A stretch of DNA of 64,000 nt, taken from contig NZ_QWEH01000014.1 in NCBI RefSeq assembly GCF_003515705.1, positions 62,001-126,000 on the forward strand. The letters are read 5' to 3'. A program made the translations under genes and the position numbers. A model generated the notes under the pieces. The model worked only from the letters and a program-made list of their open reading frames with translations, was not told the origin of the DNA and searched no databases. Below are positions 35,476 to 43,278 of this stretch, in pieces. This stretch comes from Oceanobacillus profundus (GTDB taxonomy: Bacteria; Bacillota; Bacilli; Bacillales; Amphibacillaceae). Position 1 is the stretch's first letter; the number at the start of each line of letters is the position of its first letter.

Positions 35476-35731
35476 ACAGTTTTAGTGGTCTTAGAGTATG
35501 TAACGCAACCTCTTCTCGGATGATGTCACCATATAAATGGATTGGTTACATTGGTCTATTAGGTTTGCAGCCAGATTATATGGCGCTTTGCTCCTCCGGT
35601 TTTCACCAGGTTTTCTCTTAGCGTACACAGTCTACCATATTATAGCAATTCTGCTTCCTATCGTCTGTTGCGCTGCTGCAATACTTAGATTAAAAATTGT
35701 TCTTTGCTACTCAATAAATTTGATTATTTAA

Positions 35732-36340
35732 TTACGACGGATTGCAACGAGACGTGAACATTTCCCAGTCAGAAACAATCGGTCTACCCACCTCTAAATC
35801 CCAGCTTCCTGCTACTGCACCAAAAACATCATAATCCCAATGGCATTTATATTGGTTCCATAAACTTCCGTTGTCGTTTCGGATACCACTATAGTTTCTT
35901 CCTAATTCATTCCAAGCAGCCTCCATTGTTGGCCCCCAAAGTCTGACGGACCACTTTGGTTCCATTGAATATGTGTAATAACCCCCACGTGTAGAAGTCC
36001 ATACGTTATTAAAGTATTCATCAAGATTTCCGCTAAGTGCGATTTCGATTTCTCCTATAGCGTTATCGCTTAAAAGACGCGTAACTACATCATTTTGCTC
36101 CCCTTCTGGAAAGGATTCTACATAAGATTCCAGTCTCACTCCAACTTCATCAATCCAATCACGGTTATCTTCCAAGTATTGATCTCTTTCCTCAGAAGGT
36201 ACAGCGTCAACTGTTTCGATTGCGTCCTTTAAATATTTAAATTCATCCGTTTCAGTTGCTGCGGAAACTGGATTAAAATTACCCAATACCATAAGAGTAG
36301 TTAATGCAATGAAAGCCGCCGTTTTCAGTTTGTTTTTCAT
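35732..36340 (-). CDS. Secreted DUF2599-domain protein
   Basis: Exported 202-residue protein. Start ATG 36340 (MKNKLKTAAF) follows GAGAGGAG. A signal peptide with hydrophobic core FIALTTLMVLG is cleaved near Ala27/28 (PVSAA). The C-terminal half matches the DUF2599 pattern: WSVRLWGP, then AWNELGRNY, SLWNQYKCHWDYD, WDLEVGRPIVSDW and a final SRCNPS, with two conserved cysteines likely to form a disulphide. The middle is acidic and helical. Function is unknown; the domain occurs in secreted proteins of Bacilli and mycobacteria. It is divergent from the PadR operon. Confidence 0.8.
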   Translation of the reverse strand: MKNKLKTAAFIALTTLMVLGNFNPVSAATETDEFKYLKDAIETVDAVPSEERDQYLEDNRDWIDEVGVRLESYVESFPEGEQNDVVTRLLSDNAIGEIEIALSGNLDEYFNNVWTSTRGGYYTYSMEPKWSVRLWGPTMEAAWNELGRNYSGIRNDNGSLWNQYKCHWDYDVFGAVAGSWDLEVGRPIVSDWEMFTSRCNPS

Positions 36341-36656
36341 TCTGATTTCTCCTCTCATTCTACTTAAAAATAGTTTGTAGTTTTAGTTGATTAATAGAAA
36401 TGTTTCAATGCTTTATTGCCTTATTGCCCGTCAGTATCACTCCCTCCGTCTATCACACCTGAGCCCATTAGTAAAACTACCTAAGTACCACCCCTGTCTC
36501 TTTCCATTCTAGTAAACTACCCCTTAAAACCAAATAGGATAGTATTACTGTTTTTTGTAAATTTTTTGTAAATTAGTTATATTTGTTAGTAGTGAATTGC
36601 TATTAGAAGCGTAATTCACGGCTTTCAGTGATTATTCCGTTCTTTAAAATCAGGTT

Positions 36657-36708
36657 TTGACAAATGTATCACACTTCGCTATAATCATTTATATCGTAGT
36701 ACGCTATA
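36657..36708 (+). promoter_or_regulatory. Consensus promoter and 19-bp palindromic PadR operator
   Basis: TTGACA (36657-36662), 17 bases, TATAAT (36680-36685) is a perfect sigma-A promoter. Four bases on, TATATCGTAGTACGCTATA (36690-36708) is a palindrome of the form TATA-n-CGTA-n-TACG-n-TATA over the start site. It should be the operator for autorepression by the PadR gene that follows. The rest of the 36341-36725 gap has no other clear signal. Confidence 0.75.
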
Positions 36709-36725
36709 AGGAAGGTGGTGTTTGA

Positions 36726-37034
36726 TTGGATAAAAGAATACGTAGGTTTTATATGCCAATGACAGAAACCAGCTTTTATATCCTGTTTGCTTTGCAAAGT
36801 GAAATGCATGGTTATAGTATCATGAAACACGTAAAAACCCTCACAAAAGGTGAAATAGATTTAGGGGCAGGGACGGTTTATACCAGTTTGTCCAAAATGG
36901 AGAAAGATGGGCTAATTGTTCTTGTGAAAACAGAGAGCAATCGAAAATTTTATAAAATCACTGATTTAGGACGTGAAATATTAGACATTGAAATCCTGCG
37001 TATTGAAAGATTATATAAAAACACAAGAGCATAG
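36726..37034 (+). CDS. PadR-family transcriptional regulator
   Basis: Winged-helix repressor of 102 residues; start TTG 36726 behind AGGAAGGTGGTG. Helices and wing read FYILFALQSEMHGYSIMKHV, then GTVYTSLSKMEKDGLI and NRKFYKITDLGREIL. It belongs to the short PadR-s2 group (no large C-terminal domain). The next gene is DUF2812, the partner very often encoded with this PadR group, and a strong palindrome lies in its own promoter. The inducer is unknown. Confidence 0.88.
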   Translation: MDKRIRRFYMPMTETSFYILFALQSEMHGYSIMKHVKTLTKGEIDLGAGTVYTSLSKMEKDGLIVLVKTESNRKFYKITDLGREILDIEILRIERLYKNTRA

Positions 37035-37048
37035 GGAGGGATGCAATA

Positions 37049-37609
37049 ATGACTGAAAAGAAAACAATCAGAAGGAGCTTTTATATATCCGATTTTGAGG
37101 AGGAGCAAGAATTTTTATCCTCTCAACACAACGCTGGATGGAGATTGACCGATACAAGAGGCAAGAAATATCTTTTTGAAAAATGCGATAAAGAAGCTGC
37201 TATCTATCAGATAGACTTTAATCCGAAAGAGCAGCGTAAAAGTGAATATGTACAATTATTTACTGATTTTGGATGGGAATTCGTGGCTGAAAAAGACGGC
37301 AGATTTTATTTTTCAAAACCTGCTTTACAGTGTAGCGAAGAAAAAATATTCAGTGATCGTGAAACGAAACTCGCTATGTGCAGAAAGATTATCAAGCGCA
37401 AACTGGTTCAACTTATCCCTCTAACAGTCATTTCGGTTATCATTTCATGTGTATTAGCATTAAATATGTTTCTTTATAGCTTCTTCCCATTAGGCATCAT
37501 TTTCATTGTATCGCTGATATGGCTTGGCGGATTAATATTGACTCTTTACTCCACGAAATATTTATCAGGATTTTTCAAACTCAAGAAAATAATTGAAAAT
37601 ATGGATTAG
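37049..37609 (+). CDS. DUF2812 membrane protein
   Basis: 186-residue protein: a cytosolic DUF2812 domain (SDFEEEQEFLSSQHNAGWRL, YQIDFNPKEQRKSEYVQLFTDFGWEFV), then two membrane helices (PLTVISVIISCVLALNMFLY and LGIIFIVSLIWLGGLILTLY). Start ATG 37049 follows GGGAGGG, 14 bases after the PadR stop, so the two are one operon. DUF2812 proteins accompany PadR regulators in Firmicutes; a stress- or envelope-related sensor role is guessed. Confidence 0.85.
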   Translation: MTEKKTIRRSFYISDFEEEQEFLSSQHNAGWRLTDTRGKKYLFEKCDKEAAIYQIDFNPKEQRKSEYVQLFTDFGWEFVAEKDGRFYFSKPALQCSEEKIFSDRETKLAMCRKIIKRKLVQLIPLTVISVIISCVLALNMFLYSFFPLGIIFIVSLIWLGGLILTLYSTKYLSGFFKLKKIIENMD

Positions 37610-37630
37610 AATTAGAAAGGAGACATGATT

Positions 37631-37942
37631 ATGTATGGTTTGTTAAATATCGGAAGCCTTGTGCTGGGTTTGATTGCATGGATATTGCCTATTGCAAGTC
37701 TGGCAAAGCGTAATAAAGATAATAACAAAACTTGGGTTTTATTTTCGATAGCAAGTTTTAGTGCCTGTGTAATCTCGCTATGTTTTCAAATTTTATATAA
37801 CGATTACTTAGTCAGGATAGAGGATTGGTCGGCTCTTATGGACACCTCTAAGGGTGTGGTTCGTCTTTCTTTCCTGCTTTCTATAGTTACTATTGTACTT
37901 AATGTAATTACTGCAATTGTATATAACAAAAAAAGTAAATGA
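37631..37942 (+). CDS. Small three-helix membrane protein, unknown
   Basis: 103 residues starting at ATG 37631, nine bases after AAAGGAG (an ATG at 37625 is too close). Three hydrophobic segments: LLNIGSLVLGLIAWILPIA, WVLFSIASFSACVISLCF and SFLLSIVTIVLNVITAIV. It is the third gene of the PadR operon and is followed by a strong terminator. I do not recognise a family. Confidence 0.7.
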   Translation: MYGLLNIGSLVLGLIAWILPIASLAKRNKDNNKTWVLFSIASFSACVISLCFQILYNDYLVRIEDWSALMDTSKGVVRLSFLLSIVTIVLNVITAIVYNKKSK

Positions 37943-38034
37943 TAGCTACTCATAGATAGATGGAACATGAAAAGCACTTCCATTCTAAGAAAACAACCGT
38001 CTTCAGCTGTAAGGGTCGTTAATGGAAGTAATCA

Positions 38035-38078
38035 AAGCCTAATTTCTCACTAAAACTACCGAGAAATTAGGCTTATTT
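38035..38078 (+). terminator. Terminator of the PadR operon
   Basis: AAGCCTAATTTCTC (38035-38048) and GAGAAATTAGGCTT (38061-38074) pair perfectly over 14 bp, followed by ATTTTA. Confidence 0.92.
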
Positions 38079-38091
38079 TATATCTGGATTC

Positions 38092-38127
38092 CCTAACGTT
38101 GTTAATACGCATTTTCCTGACGCTACC
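38092..38127 (-). repeat. Inverted dispersed repeat, right copy
   Basis: Reverse complement of the 35438-35475 repeat, with one base changed within the core. It lies between the PadR-operon terminator and repeat array B, so the two copies bracket the DUF2599 and PadR-DUF2812 genes. Confidence 0.75.
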
Positions 38128-38133
38128 CCTTTT

Positions 38134-38345
38134 CGCTAAAGCACCAAACGCAAAAATAAGGCACCACCGGCACACGCTAAAGCACCAAACGCAAAAAATA
38201 AGACACCATCGCCACACGCTAAAGCACCAAACGCAAGAATAAGACACCATCCCGCCCTTCTAAAGCACCAAACGCAAAAAATAAGACACCATCCCCGCCC
38301 TGCTAAAGCACCAAACGCAAAAATAAGACACCATCTCAGCACGCA
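38134..38345 (+). repeat. 41-bp tandem repeat array B
   Basis: Five units of 41-44 bases. The first half is CACCAAACGCAAAAATAAGG (or AAGA), the second begins CACCATC or CACCACC, and the joint reads CACGCTAAAG. Units within this array share TAAGACACC where array A has TAACGCACC, so arrays are more uniform internally than between each other. Confidence 0.9.
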
Positions 38346-38455
38346 CTTCCAAAATAAGTAGCATTTCCACACAATCATTCCACTATAATGCAGAAGGCAA
38401 TCTTTGATTTCTCCCCCTAATCACGTATACAATGTCTTAGGAAGGAGTTTTTACA

Positions 38456-39334
38456 ATGAATATAAATTATCAGTTACCTGAAAATATAAACCAACAACTA
38501 GAAGAAACGCAAAAAGCAAGACAAGCAGAGGAGTTTCAAGATTTAATTCGGCCTGGTGGCTATGTGCCGCCACATATGGATTTGCTAACGGATGCTATTA
38601 CTGCGTTAAGTATGGGAAAAAATGTCTTGTTAAAAGGTCCTACTGGAGCGGGAAAAACGAAATTTGCGGAGACGCTATCCCAGCTGTTCCAGCAGCCGAT
38701 GTTCAGTGTGAACTGCTCGGTGGATTTGGATGCGGAAAGCTTGCTTGGGTTTAAAACACTTGCTTACGAAGGTGAAAAGCAGGTGATTGAGTTTATCCCG
38801 GGACCGGTGACAAATGCGATGAAGGCTGGTTGCTTCTTATATATTGATGAGGTAAACATGGCTAAGCCGGAAACATTGCCGCTTATTAATGGGGTGCTTG
38901 ATTATCGGAGAACAATCACGAATCCATTTACAAATGAAATGATTACTGCCAAGGAAGGTTTTGGCGTGATTGCTGCGATTAATGAAGGGTATATTGGTAC
39001 TGTTCCGCTTAACGAAGCGTTGAAAAACCGTTTTATCGTCATTGAGGTTCCATACATCGAGGGCGAGCAATTGAAGCAACTTATCGTTTCCAATACAAAG
39101 TTGGCAGATGAGACATTAATTAATTTATTTGTAAAATTATCTGGAGATTTAATTACAGCTGTCTTTCAAGGAAAGCTATCCGAGGATGCGGCATCAATTC
39201 GTGCGTTACTTGATGCGTGTGATTTGAGTGTCTTGATACCTCCCAAACGTGCTATTTTACGTTCAATCGTTGACAAATTGGATGAAGAGCGAGAACGTGA
39301 ATTTGTGAAGAACTTAGCTGAAACGCTATTTTAA
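38456..39334 (+). CDS. yojN: MoxR-family AAA+ ATPase (YojN/NorQ-like)
   Basis: 292-residue AAA+ ATPase of the MoxR group with Walker A GPTGAGKT (61-68), Walker B FLYIDEVNMA and sensor IAAINEGYIGTVPLNEALKNRF. Such proteins pair with a VWA protein to remodel or load metal into client enzymes (NorQ/NorD). Start ATG 38456 follows AAGGAG. The VWA gene follows 15 bases after its stop, as in B. subtilis yojN-yojO. The client is unknown. Confidence 0.88.
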   Translation: MNINYQLPENINQQLEETQKARQAEEFQDLIRPGGYVPPHMDLLTDAITALSMGKNVLLKGPTGAGKTKFAETLSQLFQQPMFSVNCSVDLDAESLLGFKTLAYEGEKQVIEFIPGPVTNAMKAGCFLYIDEVNMAKPETLPLINGVLDYRRTITNPFTNEMITAKEGFGVIAAINEGYIGTVPLNEALKNRFIVIEVPYIEGEQLKQLIVSNTKLADETLINLFVKLSGDLITAVFQGKLSEDAASIRALLDACDLSVLIPPKRAILRSIVDKLDEEREREFVKNLAETLF

Positions 39335-39349
39335 AAAGGAGAATGCCGG

Positions 39350-41263
39350 ATGACCCGTTTCCATGATTCGAAAGTGGACACCAAACTTTTTATGCAGTTA
39401 CAGGATCTAGCGACCGTTTTATCTGGAAATCCGAATCTAGACTTTGAATATAGCTATGGCTCACAAATTGACCTAGTCGATGAAAGAGTTACAGTGAGCC
39501 AGATTTGGCGTAAGCTGGATCAGGACACGAAGGAAGCAGGATTTAAATCGGATGTGCTTCTAAGGACGATTGGTACGCTGCATTATTCTGATATACCCAC
39601 GGTGCAAGCATATATGGAAAGTATTCAAGAATCCGATCTTCCTAAATTCGCTACACAATTATTCGCACTCCTTGAGGATATTCGATTAGAAGAAATTGTG
39701 AAAAAAAACCGTCCGGGAACAGTGGCGATGTTCAAAAAACGGAGAAATTATTTAAGAAATTACTTTGACATGCAATTAGCAGCAAATGTGACGAGAAGCT
39801 TTGCGCTCGATGAATTATTTTGCCTTATTTATTTACTGATTCAGGCAGACAGTCCGGATCCTAATTTCCCGAGGGCAAATGAGGAGCAGCTGTCACATCT
39901 TGAACAGCTGAAGCCGCTGCTTTATTCTGTTTATGAAGCAAGAAGTACGGATGCAACCGTAAGAATTTGCGAGCAAATTGTCTTTCGATTGAACCGCGAT
40001 TATAAGGATTCCATTAATGAATATTTTATTTTTCCAATTGGCCATCTGGAGACCTATACGAAAAACACCCTTTTTGATGAGCTAACTCGTACCGATGAAT
40101 TGGTCAATGACGATGAAGACGAGGTGGATAAGGAAAAAAGCGAATACTTCGATGAGACGTTTTCTACCTGGCACCGCGAAAATAAAAATGAAGACCGGAA
40201 GCAAAACTTCCTGCAATTTGAGCTGGAGCAAGGTTCGAAAACAAGCATGCTAGGTGGCGGAGCACGCGAAACGGAGGATGCCGATCAGGCGATGGCTTCC
40301 ATTCAAGGAACGTCCGGCGAAAGTAAGCAAGAGGACTATTCGAAGATGGAAGCAGTGGATAAGCAGGCGGCGAAGGACCAGAAGCAAGGATCGGAAAGCA
40401 GCTATGGGGAAGAGAATGCTGATGCTGTTAAGCTGATAAAAGAGGCGCATGCCCCGTCAAGAGAAGATGAGGAGCTTTACCGAGAATATGTAGCGGAAAT
40501 TGATCTGTTCCACCGCAAGCTTGCAAATACGATTAAGAAGACAATCGAACATAAGAAAACGACACCGCGAAAAGACCTGCTTGCAGGACGATTATCGAGA
40601 AACTTACTGCCGCTTGTATTGGATGATACGTCACGAGTTTTTTATAAAAAGGATCAGGAATCGAAAGAATTCGATGCGGTTTTTACATTGCTAATTGACT
40701 GTTCGGCTTCCATGGTTGGAAAAATGGAAGAAACGAAAAAAGGAATTGTGCTGTTTCATGAGGTGCTGAAGCAATTACAAATACCTCATTCCATCATCGG
40801 ATTCTGGGAGGATGCGAATGAAGTAAGGGAAGGCTATCAGCCAAATTATTTTCATATAATTCATGCCCATACCGATTCCTTTTATCAAAACAATGGTCCA
40901 AAAATCATGCAGCTCGAGCCTGAAGAGGATAATCGTGATGGCTTCAGCATTCGTGTCGCCTTAAAGGATTTAGAAGCACGACGCGAGAAAAATAAATTCC
41001 TTTTAGTATTTTCCGATGGAGAGCCCGCAGCAGCTGGCTATGATCAAAATGGCATTGTCGATACACATCTCGCTGTTTCCGAAGCGCGCAAAAAAGGAAT
41101 TGATGTTATCGGAATGTTTTTGTCCGATGGTGAAATTGGCGAGCGTGAAGATGCAACGATGGAAAATATCTATGGCAGGGAACGTGTGATGGTACCAAGT
41201 GTCGCTGAATTACCGGAGCATTTTGCACCGCTTTTGAAGAAACTGTTGTTAAAAGCCATATAG
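39350..41263 (+). CDS. yojO: VWA-domain protein (YojO/NorD-like)
   Basis: 637-residue partner of the MoxR ATPase. The first 300 residues are helical (EDIRLEEIVKKNRPGTVAMFKKRRNYLRNYF), the middle 300-400 is charged and low-complexity (KQEDYSKME, DQKQGSESS), and the C-terminal 200 form a von Willebrand A domain with MIDAS motif Asp450-Cys-Ser452-Ala-Ser454 and LLVFSDGEP. It is CobT/NorD-like. No signal peptide, so it acts in the cytosol, probably delivering a client to the ATPase ring. Terminated by a strong hairpin. Confidence 0.85.
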   Translation: MTRFHDSKVDTKLFMQLQDLATVLSGNPNLDFEYSYGSQIDLVDERVTVSQIWRKLDQDTKEAGFKSDVLLRTIGTLHYSDIPTVQAYMESIQESDLPKFATQLFALLEDIRLEEIVKKNRPGTVAMFKKRRNYLRNYFDMQLAANVTRSFALDELFCLIYLLIQADSPDPNFPRANEEQLSHLEQLKPLLYSVYEARSTDATVRICEQIVFRLNRDYKDSINEYFIFPIGHLETYTKNTLFDELTRTDELVNDDEDEVDKEKSEYFDETFSTWHRENKNEDRKQNFLQFELEQGSKTSMLGGGARETEDADQAMASIQGTSGESKQEDYSKMEAVDKQAAKDQKQGSESSYGEENADAVKLIKEAHAPSREDEELYREYVAEIDLFHRKLANTIKKTIEHKKTTPRKDLLAGRLSRNLLPLVLDDTSRVFYKKDQESKEFDAVFTLLIDCSASMVGKMEETKKGIVLFHEVLKQLQIPHSIIGFWEDANEVREGYQPNYFHIIHAHTDSFYQNNGPKIMQLEPEEDNRDGFSIRVALKDLEARREKNKFLLVFSDGEPAAAGYDQNGIVDTHLAVSEARKKGIDVIGMFLSDGEIGEREDATMENIYGRERVMVPSVAELPEHFAPLLKKLLLKAI

Positions 41264-41273
41264 ATAAGAGAAG

Positions 41274-41305
41274 AGCAGGCTGGATAGGATGTCCAACCTG
41301 CTTTT
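41274..41305 (+). terminator. Terminator after yojO
   Basis: AGCAGGCTGGA (41274-41284) pairs with TCCAACCTGCT (41292-41302) and runs into TTTT. Confidence 0.85.
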
Positions 41306-41358
41306 AAGTGTAGGTAAGATTCGGGAGCGTTCATTCTAAGAGGCAAAACGAGGTGATG

Positions 41359-41730
41359 TTAGGCCATTCCCATCGTTTTCTTGATGCGATGTATGTCTAC
41401 TTTATTTGTCCATGTGTCATCGCGAAGCAGCTCCTGATTGATCGAAATCGTATTTATTTCTTCTTTCAATTCTCCAAATTCTTTTGCATTTGCTAGTTTC
41501 ATCCCGTCGAATTCTGCTTTTAAATGATCCTGTCCCGCACGCAATGCAGTTAGAATTTGCCCGTGTTCTTTTAATTGTGAACTGTGGTTTTCTAGTGTTT
41601 GACTGTGCTCTCCGAGAATTTGACTATGTTCATTCAAGATTTGACTATGTTCCTTTAAAATTTGACTGTGCTCATCCAACTTGCTCTTAATTTCCCCAAG
41701 CATTTCAATAATTTGATCCGACTTGTCCAT
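41359..41730 (-). CDS. Heptad-repeat coiled-coil protein
   Basis: 123-residue protein; ATG 41730 follows GGAGGTGAT, a near-perfect anti-16S site. From about residue 20 to 60 it contains six successive seven-residue repeats of the form HSQILxE (DEHSQIL, KEHSQIL, NEHSQIL, GEHSQTL), encoded by a 21-base DNA repeat, then EEINTISINQELLRDDTW at the C-terminal helix. It should form a long coiled coil with histidines facing one side. No signal peptide or membrane helix. Related Bacillus proteins are uncharacterised; copy number of the repeat may vary between strains. Confidence 0.75.
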   Translation of the reverse strand: MDKSDQIIEMLGEIKSKLDEHSQILKEHSQILNEHSQILGEHSQTLENHSSQLKEHGQILTALRAGQDHLKAEFDGMKLANAKEFGELKEEINTISINQELLRDDTWTNKVDIHRIKKTMGMA

Positions 41731-41849
41731 TCTTATCACCTCCTCGTTTGTATTATAGCATAGAAGCTGACGAACATAATATGACATTTTTTTCAGATAA
41801 GACTATGTTTCTTACCAGCTATAATCGGTTAAGTTAATTTTATAGCTTG

Positions 41850-41912
41850 TTGACAAATAATAAAATAAATTGTACTATATAATTAATTAAAGATAAATTA
41901 ATTAAAAATAGT
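41850..41912 (+). promoter_or_regulatory. Promoter and TTAATTAA-type operator of the dioxygenase gene
   Basis: TTGACA (41850-41855), 17 bases, TACTAT (41873-41878). Immediately after lie two TTAATTAA palindromes about 19 bases apart in an AT-only tract (41880-41906). MarR-family regulators such as MhqR control this gene class, so a MarR-type site is likely. Confidence 0.55.
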
Positions 41913-41945
41913 TTAATTCATAATAAAATCCTAGGAGGAAAAGTC

Positions 41946-42914
41946 ATGCAATTAAAAGGAATCCATCACGTTTCAGCGATCACTGCCAATGCAAAAGCGA
42001 ATTACCATTTTTACACAACTGTTCTAGGGATGCGTCTTGTTAAGAAAACAGTAAATCAGGATGATACATCCATGTATCATTTGTTTTATGCAGATGAGGT
42101 AGGGAATCCAGGAACAGATTTAACGTTTTTTGAGATTCCACGAGCAGGGAATACGTATCAAGGTGTGAGCAGCATTTCGGGAACATCATTACGTGTACCG
42201 AATGATGCCGCACTTACTTACTGGGAAAACCGCTTTAATGAATATGAGGTTGAACATGATGGGATTATGGAGCAGGGGGGGCGTGGTGTCATTCATTTCC
42301 GTGACCCAGAGAAACAGCGTTTAACCTTAGTTTCAGATGAAACAAATCAAGGTGTTGCAGGTGGAACGCCTTGGAAACGCAGCCCTGTTCCAGTGGATAC
42401 GGGTATTATCGGGCTTGGTCCGGTAAAATTAACGGTTCAAGATCCAGCACCAACAATTAAAGTTCTCACCGAGCTGTTAACATTTACACAAGTTGGAAGC
42501 TATCCATCATTGGTTGAGGGGCAAGATGATATTTTAGTTTTTTCTACTGGAGAGGGTGGGACAGGAGCAGAAATCCATCTAGAAACTCGAAACGATCTAC
42601 CAAAAGAACGTCCTGGTCGTGGTAGTGTGCATCACGTTGCATTCCGTGTCGAAAATGAAGAGGAATTGAGAAAATGGCGAGATCGAATCACAGAAGCACG
42701 CTTTGGTAATTCAGGTGTTGTGGAGCGTTTTTACTTTAAAGCACTTTATTTTAGAGAGCCTAATGGAATCCTATTCGAGCTTTCTACAGATGGTCCTGGA
42801 TTTACATCAGATGAGGAATTCGAGCATTTAGGTGAATCGTTAGCATTGCCGCCTTACTTCGAAGATCAGCGGGAAGCAATCGAAGCGCGCTTAGAACCCC
42901 TTGATACGAAGTAA
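41946..42914 (+). CDS. mhqO: Ring-cleaving dioxygenase, VOC superfamily (MhqO-like)
   Basis: 322-residue VOC protein made of paired glyoxalase modules. GIHHVSAITANAKANYHFY (His7/His8 region) opens module one, GSVHHVAFRVENEEELRKW opens module two and ILFELSTDGPGF supplies the metal glutamate. Bacillus MhqO is an iron-dependent extradiol-type dioxygenase induced by quinones and azo compounds under MhqR. Start ATG 41946 follows TAGGAGGAA. Monocistronic with its own promoter. Confidence 0.88.
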   Translation: MQLKGIHHVSAITANAKANYHFYTTVLGMRLVKKTVNQDDTSMYHLFYADEVGNPGTDLTFFEIPRAGNTYQGVSSISGTSLRVPNDAALTYWENRFNEYEVEHDGIMEQGGRGVIHFRDPEKQRLTLVSDETNQGVAGGTPWKRSPVPVDTGIIGLGPVKLTVQDPAPTIKVLTELLTFTQVGSYPSLVEGQDDILVFSTGEGGTGAEIHLETRNDLPKERPGRGSVHHVAFRVENEEELRKWRDRITEARFGNSGVVERFYFKALYFREPNGILFELSTDGPGFTSDEEFEHLGESLALPPYFEDQREAIEARLEPLDTK

Positions 42915-42917
42915 TTT

Positions 42918-42958
42918 AAAAAAAGGGTCTCCCTAGAGTTTGAGGGAGCCCCCTTTTT
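42918..42958. terminator. Bidirectional terminator between mhqO and the S14 paralogue
   Basis: AAAAAGGG and CTCCCT (42918-42934) pair with AGGGAG and CCCTTTTT (42943-42958), with A/T runs on both flanks. Confidence 0.9.
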
Positions 42959-42971
42959 GCTCGAGCACTTA

Positions 42972-43241
42972 CTACCAGCTCGATTTTTTCACACCAGGCA
43001 GTTGCCCCTTATGTGCATATTCTCGAAAAGCAATCCGGGACATGCCGAATTTTCGCATATAGCCCCTTGGACGCCCCGTTACTTCACAGCGATTATTCAG
43101 TCGCGTAGGGGAAGAATCTCTCGGCAGTTTGCGAAGTGCTTCGTAATCCCCTTTAGCTTTTAATTCTCTTCTTAAATCAGCATATTTTTCTACAAGTGCT
43201 TGTTGCTTCTTTGTTTTTGCGACCTTTGATTTCTTAGCCAC
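42972..43241 (-). CDS. rpsN2: 30S ribosomal protein S14, zinc-free paralogue
   Basis: 89-residue S14 with GTG start at 43241. The C-terminal part is standard ([25 protein letters not shown]), but the CxxC-CxxC zinc ribbon of the main Bacillus S14 is absent. By analogy with B. subtilis YhzA/RpsN2, this paralogue replaces zinc-containing S14 during zinc limitation. It is last in a minus-strand run with a CobW GTPase and a zinc-binding lipoprotein. Confidence 0.92.
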   Translation of the reverse strand: MAKKSKVAKTKKQQALVEKYADLRRELKAKGDYEALRKLPRDSSPTRLNNRCEVTGRPRGYMRKFGMSRIAFREYAHKGQLPGVKKSSW

Positions 43242-43278
43242 TGTATTACCTTCTTTCTTTTATTTCATAATAGATTGT

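Noticed and set aside
35537..35731. 64-codon hydrophobic frame after the TnpB element
   Set aside because: It lacks a ribosome site and shows no family resemblance; the hydrophobicity follows from T-rich sequence.
38056..38378. Minus-strand protein-like frames rich in Ala, Gly, Cys and Trp across array B
   Set aside because: They are translations of the 41-bp repeat itself; the unit is not a multiple of three and no ribosome site is present.
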